Origin: Macrothele yani | Taxonomy: Eukaryota; Arthropoda; Arachnida; Araneae; Macrothelidae | Direction: 5' to 3' | Assembly (NCBI GenBank): GCA_039090855.1 | Contig: CM076997.1 | Location: forward strand, 161,974,709-162,038,708 | DNA length: 64,000 nucleotides | Shown here: positions 32,081 to 43,135 of the stretch, in pieces | Layout of the letters: each line of letters begins with the position of its first letter | Position numbering within the stretch: position 1 is the stretch's first letter | The notes under the pieces: model-generated | Told to the model about the DNA's origin: nothing | Database searches by the model: none | Seen by the model: only the letters and a program-made list of their open reading frames with translations | Translations under genes and position numbers: made by a program

Positions 32081-33900
32081 GTATGATACCATCAACATTT
32101 AATCTTAAGAAATGTTGAGAAACATGTCCTGCCAACGGATAAGACGGAAAGAATGCGCTCGACCAAAGGAAGTGTGATGACCATTTAATGAAAATGTCCT
32201 ATTTCCTTTTGTTTCTTCTTTCCTTTATTGTCGTCATTCAACTCCTGGAAATTTAACGCAGACCACATCATTAGTTCCGAAAATAATATCGACAAATAGG
32301 AGGTATCATGTAAACCGATAAGTTTTTAACTTCCAAAAGTTGCGCGAAAATATAATCAAATATCAACATTAAAAATTCATTTCATTTAGGGTCACTATTA
32401 TCTAACTCACTAATAGCTGTTGAAATGCAGATGTAGTCTAAAGAAGCAATTACTGAAGCAGATCGGAGTATTTTATTTAGATCTGGTAGATTACCTGCAA
32501 ATGAGACGTTTATGCTACAGTTCATGCCATCAGCACATTTCTTTTCTCTTTTTCTGACGGTATTTCCAGCTCCTAAATCATTAAAGTAGATTTCAATACG
32601 GGATTCGTTTTTAAAAACGCTAAGTAAATGGTTCAAACAGGGAAAGACGTGACGCGAATATTATTTTTCTTCGAAAAAGGGTGCACAAAATGTTTTAGTA
32701 ACGGTTTGTGTAGCATATAAAAAATATTTTTTCTTCTTTTTTTCTCTCTCTGTCTTTTCTATTCTTTTTCTTTTTTTATTATTTTTGCTTAGATAACAAG
32801 TTTGAAACTTCGCCTATTTTGACGGATGAAAGTACTAATTGGATCAGAGATTAGATCGTATACAACAAGCAAATTTCACTCACATTGTCGTGAGTTATCC
32901 AAACATGGGAATTATTTATTCGCAGTGTTCGAAGTAGGCCGGTATGGGCCGGTATGGCCTACCGGTAGTTAACAAAAATGAAAGCGAGCATACCGGCAGT
33001 TAAAAAAACATTATTTACCATCCTGGTATGTAATAAGTTATAAACCCGTCACGAACTACGTAAAGAAATTGGGATGGAAGCACACAGTTTAACGCAAAAA
33101 TTGGCAAATGACATTTTTAAGGGAGGAAATTGATAAATGAATAGCCGCTGGGACTGAAGGAGACCCCAAAGCCTTCAATAAAGGGGTTTTTTTAATTATT
33201 ACTTCGTTTTTTTTAAATATTATAAGCATTAATTTTTTCACACCAAAAAAAAAATATGTAGAATGGTATGTATTTCTTTTGAAACCTCCTATTTATACTA
33301 TATGATTCTATGGTCGAAACCATACCGGCAGTAGTTCTGTGCCACTTTGACCATTGTGTACTCGTGAAAAAATTATAGATACATGATGAGCACGAAACTA
33401 CAAAAATGAAACACACACACACACACACACACACACACTTTTTGATGAACAAACGCAGTGCACAAACTAACGAGTTCTTTGTTCGAACTCTCGGGTGTTG
33501 TGATCACGCACGTCTCACGTCAGATATTAGCTCTTATCGCTAAGTCCAAAGTCCTTAAAAAATTCCTCTCTAACCCTTTTCAGCACTGTGCAGATGCAGC
33601 GAGACGTTTTATTAAAAATTCTCCATCACAAAAAAGCAATACGTTCTGTATGTTTCACAGCTATTTGCTGATTTCTGTTTTTTTCTTTTTTTCTTTTTGT
33701 CTGTCACTGTGTAATGTACGAAACCAAACAAGAAAGATGACACCGAATTTTCGGTTGTAATGAGCACGTCTTTTGAATCCTTTCCGTCACGAATGAAAGT
33801 TTTCAAAGTTATTCCTGATCAATGGAGCGAAGCCATAACTAAAATAATAATAATAATAATCAACCGCGTTTCTACAATCAATAAAACATCTAGAAGCAGA
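32081..33900. other. Intron DNA with minor repeats
   Basis: Mostly AT-rich. Near 32924-33012 a block rich in GGCCGGTATGG and its inverse ACCGGTAG begins CAGTGTTCGAAGTAGG, which resembles a hAT-type MITE end. A related CATACCGGCAGTAG text occurs near 33320. I could not define a second terminus or an 8-bp duplication. Confidence 0.4.
33410..33438. repeat. AC microsatellite
   Basis: About 14 AC units; the minus-strand Cys-Val repeat peptide is an artefact. Confidence 0.95.
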
Positions 33901-34800
33901 AACAAATACTTCCCCCTCTAGCGCTTGAAACATCTGTTACGTAAATTAACAAACTGTACTCAAACGATTTCTCTTTGCTGAAAGATCATATTAGAGTCAC
34001 AGCTATTTTTATATCGAACAATTTGAAGAACAGATATAGAGAAAAACGCGATCTAACTTTAAGCCACCTAGTGGAAGAATTTTGAATAACGGAAAAGTAG
34101 AAAATCATTGAAAGGTCTTCTTCGCAGCAAAATCTATATTATAGGAAAAATATTTTTTCAAATATGTCACTTGGAAGCAGGGATAGCTAGAAAAAAGTTT
34201 TGATCTTTCTGCAACCTAGCGATTAAACTGTGCACTATTTTAAAAAGACAATATTTACCATCTTTACTGTAACGAGCAGCATACAGTGAAAAGAAAAAAA
34301 AAAAGAAACTTTCGAAAATATTTTGGAATTGTAGATACAGCATCAAACAGAAGTACACACTAACACCACCTAGCGCCAGAACTGTGAATTACAAAATACG
34401 ACATTTAGAGGCAAAGTGTTCCACGAAATAAATAGCATACGGCATTTAAATTATTTTTGTTTTTTAAAAGCAGAGATATTGACAAAAAGCTGTTGCGCCC
34501 TTAGGGGCGAAATTTATACGGATTTTGTCCTTAGCAATAAAATTGTGCACAAACTTTGGCAATACATGTACTCAGAATGCTTTGGCAGTTGGTAGTATCT
34601 GACCAGAAAATTATTTTTTCAGTTGTTGCTGCTATTATGTTACAAACGGAAATTCAAACTTATTCCCTCTTTAGAGCAAGATTGGTAGTAAAGAAATATT
34701 TAAAAGTATATGGAAAACATTTAGTACACGAAGCGCTCTCCAACAAAGAAATGTTTTTCCAAATCGGACGGTTAAAACAGAGGTATCGACAAAAGTAAGA
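33900..34800 (+). repeat. Decayed repeat array of about 150-bp period, part 1
   Basis: A degenerate phrase of the type (C)CTAGCGG...TGTGCA recurs at about 33919, 34067, 34218, 34364, 34497 and 34668, steps of 133-171 bp. Associated phrases such as AAGCAGAGATATTGACAAAA and AGCAATAAAATTGTGCAC recur too. The units are too diverged to read as a clean satellite. Confidence 0.6.
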
Positions 34801-34962
34801 TTTACATATACGACAAGTGTTTTATGGAGAAACTGACATTTAGCTATAATGCATTTTCTACTTAAATTACTATTTTATTCAGCTTTCGTTAGTGACAAAG
34901 ATTATCATGTGCATTCAAACCTAACAAAAACAAGAAAGGTGACACGGAACTTTCGATGGCCG

Positions 34963-35178
34963 TCCCGTCTAAAAAGCGATGGCTTCTGATCATTCGCCCG
35001 AGATGGGTCTGTGTTCGAATCCCGGTGAGGCATGGATGTTGTGTTTGTCTTACAGCACTGGCTTTTTCCCTTCCCTGGAACCATTGGCCTTAAATTAGGA
35101 ACGGGTGCCTGCTTATAGCCGTCGAATTGCTCACGGTGGTCGCTAAAACTTCAATCATTAAAAAAAAAATTTAAAAAA
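34963..35178 (+). repeat. tRNA-derived SINE (family A)
   Basis: Shows GATGGCTTCTGATCATTCGC, B box GTTCGAATCCC, CCCTTCCCTGGAACC and CTCACGGTGGTCGCTAAA, ending in an A run. It lies in the middle of the 150-bp-period region. Confidence 0.85.
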
Positions 35179-35473
35179 ATGAATATTCGGTTATAATAAG
35201 TACGTGTTTCGAATCGTTTCCGACGCGAATAAAATTTATCAGTTATTCTAAGTTAATGGAACTGGTTAGAAGAAAAAATTAACCGGCATTCTACAATCGA
35301 TAAAACATCCAGAAATAGAAACATCTACATACACCCAATGGAGACTTAAAAATATGTTACGAAAGTTGACAACTGGTACACAAAAAGTTTCTCTTATCAG
35401 AAGGAAGGTATTGGAGACAAAGTGATTTTCCAATTGAACAGCTGAAAAAAAATACAGCAAGAAACATGATTAA

Positions 35474-35936
35474 GGTGAAAATCCTCCAAATACGTGGCTT
35501 AAGTAAATAAATAAATACATCGTTCTTTCCACGTTCCAGAAAAACATAGCAACAGAAAAACTGTTTTCAGCCGCCGCCGTAGAATTGAACCACATATCTC
35601 TCGATATCTAGCAGAGCGCGTTAGCTTTACACCACGCTGTTCAACAATCCACGGTGCTATGTGTATTTTTAAGTCAGTTTCTGACATCATAAATCCGTAA
35701 GATGAGCCCATCTTACGGATTTATGATGTCAGAAACTGACTTAAAAATACACATAGCACCGTGGATTGTTGGCCAGCGTGGTGTATAGCTAACGCGCTCG
35801 GCTAGATATCGAGAGATCCGAGATTCAATTCCGCGGAGGCTGAAAACAATTTTTCGGTTGCTATGTGTTTCTGGAACCTGGAAAAAGCGATGTATTAATT
35901 TATTTACTGACGCCACGTATTTAGAGGATTTTCACC
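35474..35936. repeat. 463-bp palindrome of two head-to-head SINEs (family H)
   Basis: Left arm 35474-35704 and right arm 35709-35936 are inverted copies around AGCC. The innermost 63 bp of each arm match exactly and the outer parts have scattered changes. Each arm carries a tRNA-like head, on the right arm with GTGGTGTATAGCTAACGCGC and the B-box-like GATTCAATTCC. The bidirectional open frames across the palindrome mirror each other and are not genes. Confidence 0.92.
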
Positions 35937-36009
35937 GTTGATCTCGTCCTTTGGATTTCCCTGCTATAATATATATAGCCGGTGCCGTTAATGCCCCCCA
36001 GATGGAGAC

Positions 36010-36225
36010 GTCTCAGTAGCTGAGCCCATTTTACGGATGTATGATGTCAGAAGCTGACTTAAAAATACACATAGCACCGTGGATTGTTGTCCACCGTGGT
36101 GTAAATCTAACGTGCTCTGCTAGATATCGAGAGATCCGTGATTCAATTACACGGCGGCTGCTGAAAACAATTTTTCGGTTGCTATGTGTTTCTGGAACGT
36201 GGAAAGAGCAATGTATTTAAACATG
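36010..36225 (+). repeat. tRNA-like SINE (family H), third copy
   Basis: Plus-oriented copy starting about 70 bp after the palindrome, with TGATGTCAGAAGCTGAC, CACCGTGGATTGTTG, GTGTAAATCTAACGTGCTC and the end GTGTTTCTGGAACGTGG. Diverged by scattered substitutions from the right palindrome arm. Confidence 0.88.
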
Positions 36226-36229
36226 ATTA

Positions 36230-37400
36230 AATCTACGCCTTCTAGCTGAGCAAGTTTTCGTAATTGAAAAGTCGAAAATATGTGAAAAGCATTCTTCATG
36301 GCAAAAGCTATGCTAAGGAAAAAGAACTTTCCAAATACGTCTTCCGGAAACAGAGATAAAGAGAGAAACAGGGTTTGACCTTTACGCCTCCTAGCAGGAA
36401 ACCCGTGTATTACTTAAAGACGATTATGCTTTCCATTTTTATTGTAGCAAATGCCATACAGTTAAAAAAGGAATTTCTTAATAGGAGTTTTAGAAGTGGC
36501 GATATAGCTACAAATAGAAGTACACAAACACAATATAGTGACATAACTGAGAACTGCAAAAGTCATCAAATACAAACCTAAAATGTTACAAAAGGTAAAT
36601 GTATTCAGCGTTAAAATATATTTTTTTAAATCGCCTATTTAGAAGCAGAGATATTGAAAAAAAACCTAAATATTTAAGCCTACTAGCGGGAAAATCTGGC
36701 GTTATTTCGGGATGAAAATATGCACAAAAGATTTTCGTAGGTAGGACTGTCAGAGCGTAAAATAATTTTTCCATCGAGTTTTTGTTCCGTAGATATTGTT
36801 GTAAACGGGAACCTACTCCCTCTAGTGACACATTTGTGCTTTAAGAAAAATTTTAAATGATATGGGAAGCATTTCGCCCCAGAAACACTCTCCAAGAAAG
36901 AAATATTTTTTTAATTGGACTCGTAGCAGCATATATATCGACAAAAATAAGACATACATCTACGCCCCATGGAGGAAATACTGTGCACTATTTTAAGTAG
37001 GAGGTATTGTCAAAAGTTTTTCCGACGTGAGCGGTATCGGTCCACGAAATAATTTCTTCTGTCGATTTTTTGGAAGCTGATATTTTTCTGCAAACAATCA
37101 GAAATAGAAATAATAACTAACGGAAAATCTATCCGTTACTTGAAAAAGAAACTGAACCTAAAATATTATTCATTATAAATGGTAACGAAAGGTAAAAAAT
37201 GTTTTTCAATCGGTTATTTAGAACAAAATATATGGAATGAAATGTATTTTGAATCGATATCAGCTGCACTTACACTCTCTAGCGGCAAAGTTGTGCATCG
37301 TAAAAAAAATCAGAATGTGAAGCTCATCATTTGCACATTTGGAGCTTCCCAATGCAGGAAGATTTTTTTTTTCAAATTGGACTGATAGTTTCAGAGAAAT
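36230..37400 (+). repeat. Decayed repeat array of about 150-bp period, part 2
   Basis: The (C)CTAGCGG-like phrase continues at about 36232, 36384, 36530, 36680, 36815, 36963, 37120 and 37275, steps of 135-157 bp. The array then fades; at about 37977-38000 a GTCCGTCCGTCTGTCTGTGG tract occurs, the reverse complement type of the GACG tract that ends the array at 14.7 kb. Confidence 0.6.
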
Positions 37401-37404
37401 GAGG

Positions 37405-38400
37405 TCTATAGGCAGACAAAAGGACTGACGGATTACCAAAGTGAAACATAAGCACGATATGTTTTACAAAACACGTGCTAAAAAGAATGTTCTGAAAAAT
37501 CTTATTCTTAAAAGCCATATTCGTTGAAAATTCGTTCTTTATTGCGGTGATGTAGAATATCCCAAATTCAAATTTCCTGAATTTTTCACAGACTTCTTAT
37601 GATGAATTAAATTTTGTTGAAAAATCGGGTTTACGATTTTTCAGAAAATCGTAACCAAATTTCTATTATCGCCCTACATTCAAGTCAGTTTAGCACTCAA
37701 TGGAAATTCTGACCAGCACAATACTGGAATGGAATCGCTTGATCTGATAAGAAAACAAACAGTGATGAAATTTAAAGAAGTACGCAGCACGTTTTTAAAC
37801 TTCATTTGGTGATTTTTAGAGGGAAAATCACGCTTTTACCAATTTCATTTAGCCTAGGGCTTTCGTTTTGACACTGCGCTTCAATTCTCTACTTAAATTA
37901 TCATTTCCGATATTTGAGGCATCCCCAATTTTAGCACGTCTTTTGTATAAAAAGTACGTGCTCACAGTATCCCTTTGTCCGTCCGTCTGTCTGTGGGTAC
38001 CATATCTCTGCAACCACTAGTCCGATTTTAAAAATTCTTTTTGCATTAGAAACTTGAAATGTGGGAACAATAATCCTTGAATTCCGTTTTTTCCTCAGCA
38101 TAAATTCGCAGCTGGAGAGCGTAAACGCAGATGGTATGGAATTCAAAATGCATTTTGTATTCGATATATTTGCTTCTAAATATCCAATTGAATACGTACA
38201 ATTTCTTTTTCAAGTATTGTATAGATTTTCCGCAAGGCAACATAAAGTTAAATTGCGATTTCCCTTATATATCTGCTTCTAAAAGTCATTTGAAAAATTG
38301 TTTCTGCATCGGGCACAGCTCCTGGTGGAGAATGTTTTACGTATAATTCCTTATGTTTGGTAGAGAAAACTTTAGCCACAAAGGTTCGTAAGTGTTTACT
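37405..38400. other. AT-rich DNA with a CCGT tract
   Basis: No gene seen. The CCGTCCGTCTGTCTG tract (near 37980) and phrases such as ATATCTCTGCAACC suggest more of the same decayed repeat on the opposite strand. Confidence 0.4.
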
Positions 38401-38559
38401 TCTGTGTCTGATGTACCCTGAGGGACAATGAAATTTGCGCATCTGGAAGAAAACATGCTACAACCGCGGAACTTTTCAAACCGCCAGAGTGCGTGCTGAT
38501 GTGCAAAATGATCCACGTTTGGTGCGATTGAGCACGACCGCACACACTGTAGTGACACG

Positions 38560-39540
38560 TTGATGTACGCAACTTACGAACTTTGGGAGAGTCCTGATTA
38601 TCTGGCGGTAAACCGAAGGTTGGTCGGTGCGCCATATAGCCCGCCACGTGAATCATTCTGACCATAATTTCCAACTGTGTTGTGAGCAGTGGACACGTGA
38701 CAGCACTGCCACATGTCGGAGCGGCTCCGGACGAACCAGGAGGAACACCGGTAGAGAGGATTGACGTATCGTGTGGCAGGCACGAAAGGATAGCGCGGGG
38801 GCCTTTCCACTCTACAGGCAGATGCAGCGTCTCCTATGTGCCCACGAACGATTTCCCGAAGCCTTGTGGAGACGAATATGCGATTCCAGTGCCTCTTACG
38901 TGTGCTGCCATTCACACCGGAATATCGCCGGCACCGCGTGCAGTGGTGCGAGGCCAGAGCGACGTGGAACGCCACAGACAGGCGACGTGCTGTGTTTAGC
39001 GATGACTGCCGCTGCGTTTTGGGAACAGATGATCATCGTGCCCGGGTGTGGAGGTCCGCGGTTCAACGTCACAATCCCAAACTTGCCATCGAGCGCCACA
39101 CCTTTCCCACTGAAGGCATTATGGTCTGGGGAGCCATTGCCTACGATAGCCGATCAGCTCTAGTAGTGGTACGTGGATCAGTGACGGGCCAGCGGTATGT
39201 TGATGATATCCTACGGCGTCATGTACTCCTATTCTTGGCCGGGATTCTAGCTTCGCTATACTAGCAGGATAATGCACGCCCGCACACTGCACGAGTTGCC
39301 TAGGGCTGCCTACGTCATGTCCAGACACTTGCATGGCCTGCCCGCTTCCCGGAAATGTCGCCTATCGAGCATGTGTGGGACCAATTGGAACGCCATCTGC
39401 CGCCATGCCGCAGTATCCGGGATTTGGAGCACACTGTCCAACACGTGTGGACCAGTCTGCCGCAGGGCAACATTAGGCGTCTGTTCGTCTCCATACCGGT
39501 TCGCATTGCAGCATTATTGAAGAAATTGATTTATTTATTT
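38560..39540 (+). mobile_element. Tc1-like transposase remnant (TCB1-like)
   Basis: Stop-broken N-terminal text precedes TISRSLVETNMRFQCLLRV near 38840, then LPFTPEYRRHRVQWCEARAT, VFSDDCRCVLGTDDHRARVW (first Asp), GIMVWGAIAYDSRSALVVV and QRYVDDILRRHV. A TAG at 39262 precedes QDNARPHTARVA (second Asp), another stop follows, and MSPIEHVWDQLERH carries the Glu. It ends SIPVRIAALL near 39516. I could not find matching terminal repeats, so the limits are approximate. Confidence 0.82.
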
Positions 39541-39577
39541 TCCTCCTTCTTAGTGTAATTGCGATAGTTGTAATATA

Positions 39578-40830
39578 CACTATATTGACAAAAGTCGTCG
39601 GACACCTAGAAGCGGAACACAACATAGCATTTACTGAGATACATTAGTAAGGTGTTGGTCCACCTTGGGCCTTAACGCATGCACTGTTTCTTCGAGACTT
39701 GCTTTCGGCAAGGTTTTGGAACACAGCGATAGATATGCGCTTCCATTCAGTACTTAATGCTGCCGTTAACTGTTGTTTAGTAGTAGACCGCGGTTCCAAA
39801 CTTCTTATGCGGCGCACTAATTAATCCCATAGGTGATCTATGGGATTAAGATCAGGGATCTGTGCTGGCTAGTCCACCCAAGATACGGAATTGTCGTCAC
39901 ACCACGAAGTAACAGTCCTTACTTTATGCCTCGGTGCATTATCCTGCTGGTAAAAACAAGGAGCGGTTCCATAGTATTGCCACAGAGTTTGTAGGGCATA
40001 ATTGTCCAGAATATCGAGGTAGACGTGCTGGTTAACCGGTTTGTCCACGATAAGCAATGGGCCGGGACCATACCACGACAAACACCCCCACACGAGTACA
40101 CTGCCAGCTCCAAACTTGACCGTGAGAACAGTACACTGTGGTAAATAGCGTTCCGCCGGCTGCCACCATACCTACACATGGTCAGCAAGCTGATGGATCG
40201 TGTATCTGGATTCATCAGTCCATAGGATCCGTTTGCGTTGATCTACGGTCCACGATAAATGTTCTTTACACCATGCAAAATCACGAGTAGCATTCCGAAT
40301 GGAGATGAAAAGTTTATGAGCAGCCGCACGACCTACGGCAACCCGTGGAATGAAGTTCTCTGCGAATGGTACGTGTACATATGTACATACCGAGGTTCTA
40401 GTATTTCCTCCTACTTTTACACTGAGTTCTTGTGAAACACTCTGTCGATTATCTGTAACGACTCTCCTGAGTCTTCGCCGTCCTCTATAACTGATTTTCT
40501 TTGGTCTGCCGGTATGTTTTGCTGCTTCAGGCACGCCCTGTGTCTTCCATTTATTCAGTACATCCAAAACAGGTGACTTGGGTATGTTTAAATGCTTCTC
40601 GGATTCTCCTATGGACAACCCACTAATATGAAACCCAACAATATTTCTTGTCTCAAAGTCAGTTCTCTCCCGCCGCGACATTTTCACTCAACCTCATGGT
40701 GCGACGCGATCGCGGTCAGCTACAGGCTTGTTTTTATACCGTTTGCAGCTGTAACGCGCATCTTAACAACGCAGCGGATCCGTTCACTTGCTTTTGAAGG
40801 GGGTGTCCGGTGACTTTTGTCAATATAGTG
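39578..40830 (-). mobile_element. Tc1-like element, inactive
   Basis: Inverted termini share CACTATATTGACAAAAG and GGACACC and are flanked by TATA on both sides. On the minus strand the transposase starts MSRRERTDFETRNIVGFHIS (about 40681) and passes TGRPKKISYRGRRRLRRVV, VGRAAAHKLFISIRN and ILWTDESRYTIHQ (first Asp). After frame changes come FYQQDNAPRHKVRTV (second Asp) and IPDLNPIDHLW, where the usual Glu is Asp. The last codons before the stop at 39644-39646 read KAQGGPTPY. Confidence 0.88.
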
Positions 40831-40831
40831 T

Positions 40832-41640
40832 ATATCTGTTTATCATTGCTTTTGCATTTTCTCCATTTATTTTAGGGACTGCATCTCTAATAAACCAAAT
40901 CAGAAACCTACAGCTGTAACAAGTATCATATATTATTATCTGAGCATGAGCTCCGTAGTTAAGGAAACATACTGAGAATGAATCGTTTTTCCCTTTTGCC
41001 CTTTAAACCCCAAACTATGTGAAATTACATTTTCTCGTTTTACTGTGCGATCTAGGATTCTTATAACTTTCTTGCGTGAGAAGAATGTGAGCCCTTGGCA
41101 TCTTCTGGCTATTAAAAATCAGCATTTGTACCTCAACAGACGTTTTTATGGCTACTCTCCTAGTAAGCGTCTGCTAAAATTTGAAAGGCATTCCAAATTG
41201 TTAATAGTCAGGAGGACATTGTAAGATGTGGACGCTAATTGATAGTCATCTTCAATTCTTTATATGTTACAAATCCCAGAATGCAATGATTCGTTTAGAA
41301 TTGTATGTGCACTCATCCCCAAAAATCCAGATGTACTTAAGCAATTTTACAAATGCAATGGTGTGAAATAGCCTAGAACCACCGAACGTAAATGTTTTAT
41401 TCCATATCTATACACGATATCTTCTAAAGTGTTCGGATATACCAAATCTTTGCATAAATGCAAAGAACGGTTGCTCAGAAAGGTGTGCTGCGAGTCGGGA
41501 TGTGCGTGCATAACGCTGAGAAGTTGTCTTGTGTTAACAATGACTTTGAGACCGATACGCCGCGTTGACGTCAAGTTTCCGTGTTCCAGCAGGGGTTGGT
41601 CTTAGGATGTGATTTGAGAAACTTTTCCGTGCACAGCATT
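40832..41640. other. Intron DNA, nothing recognised
   Basis: No supported feature; a 75-residue minus-strand frame at 41347-41574 does not resemble a known family. Confidence 0.35.
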
Positions 41641-41689
41641 GCAACTAAACTAACATACCAAAATGAGATGTCGTGAAGAGATTAAAGCA

Positions 41690-43075
41690 GCACGGTGTAA
41701 AAACAGCAAAAAACAAAAAACAAAAAAAAAAAAACATACAGGAAGAGCCGCGCAAACTAACGGAACGTAACGAAGGGCCATGTTAAGAGATGTTAAGAAA
41801 TCCCGTTTTTTCTCTGCAATACCCATCGCTGCTTAAGTAGGAAATACTTGTAATGGCTGTAAAAATGTTGTCTGGAGCAATGGGTGGATGACATTCGACA
41901 GTTGTTTATTATATCGCAAACCATGAACTCTGAAGTGCAGCTCGACGATCTGGATAATTCTACCCTACCAGCAATGTTGCAGTATTATGGAAATAACAAC
42001 ATCCTGTTCCAAAACGATCGAGATCCCTGCCATACTGCACGGGAATGTGCACGACTGGTTTCTTGAAAATGAGGTGGAATTATCAGACTGGCCTGCTTAG
42101 GGCCCTGATCTCAATCCCATAGAACACTTCTGGGCACGGCCGTAGATACCGGCAGGGCAGGGAGGTAGGTTGACCTCACAAAATGGTAATTCCATAGGCG
42201 TAAATTCATGCTCTGGGGGCTGCAAAAATAGAAATTGTAACTAAAAAAAAAAGAAAGGTAACATCCGTCAGTATTTCCTTTTTAAGGACTTTAGTTAGTC
42301 TCATACAGTACTCCATGCAGCTAACTAACCAGGATAGAGAGTAACATACACTATGAGGTGTGGACATCGCATATCCATGAAGGTAATTTTCCAAAACAGT
42401 GAATGGAGACACAGAAAACAGTATGCTGATATGCGTAACCTCCATGACCTTTCCAAACATGTCGTTGGGATGAAGAGCTAATTAATTATGTATGCTATCT
42501 TGCAGAAATTTCTCTAAGCATTTAACTTTGAAGATATTTTTTTCAAGTCCTAAACCTAAAGCTTCTTACTTCTGTCAAGTTCACTATCCGATATTCATTC
42601 GTTCCGCGCTGGTTTGTTTTTCCTTTTTGCATTTCTATGGAGAGTTTTGCTGCCGACGTTCACATAACGTTTACGCTTTACTTGATATCTACTGTCGGTG
42701 GTTTCGGCGTATTTACCTGGTTTTTACATTTTTAATAAAATTATATCAGAAACCTGGAGTGAGATTTTTCAAAGATCGTAATACTTCAGGTGTGCGAGGA
42801 AGTAAAAAACACGTATTATTTGAGTTGAACGCGAAGGGGAGTAATTTCCAGTCTCGCGCTCCCAATAAGGAAATTTTGCTGTGGTCCTGCTACTGGGATG
42901 AACTGCAGCGCCGGATACGAAATGGACAACGACGGCCGTCTGCTATGCAAATTAGCAGCAGCTTTGTCGGACGAATGGCGAACCATTCCTGTCTAAATCT
43001 CCAGAAATTGCTTGGTAGTATTCTTCAACACGTTGTCGCTCTCATACAAGGAAAAGGTGAATCGACTAGCTACTA
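41690..43075 (+). mobile_element. Tc1-like remnant split by a 758-bp insertion
   Basis: The first part (41870-42134) reads LDDLDNSTLPAMLQYYG, NILFQNDRDPCHTAREC (second Asp) and LNPIEHFW. The second part (42893-43075) resumes WDELQRRIRNGQRRPSAMQ and ends LIQGKGESTSY, the typical Tc1 C-terminus. CTGGG is present on both sides of the insertion. The N-terminal part is poorly preserved and its limit is a guess. Confidence 0.72.
42135..42892. mobile_element. Unidentified 758-bp insertion with 5-bp duplication
   Basis: It is inserted in the Tc1 reading frame between LNPIEHFW and DELQRR, flanked by CTGGG at 42130-42134 and 42893-42897. Its left end is CACGGCCGTAG and its right end TGGTCCTGCTA; I see no inverted or direct terminal repeats. 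The plus-strand open frame from 42492 runs out of the insertion into the transposase and is a chance fusion. Class unknown. Confidence 0.65.
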
Positions 43076-43135
43076 AATGCGATAATAAAGCCATTTCTCC
43101 CAAAACATTGTGATGTCCGAATAGTTTTGATAATA

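Noticed and set aside
35499..35916. Two mirror-image open frames of about 70 residues
   Set aside because: They are the two arms of the SINE palindrome read on opposite strands.
42492..43076. 194-residue open frame as a host gene
   Set aside because: Its first part lies in an unclassified insertion and its end is the C-terminus of a Tc1-like transposase, so the fusion is accidental.
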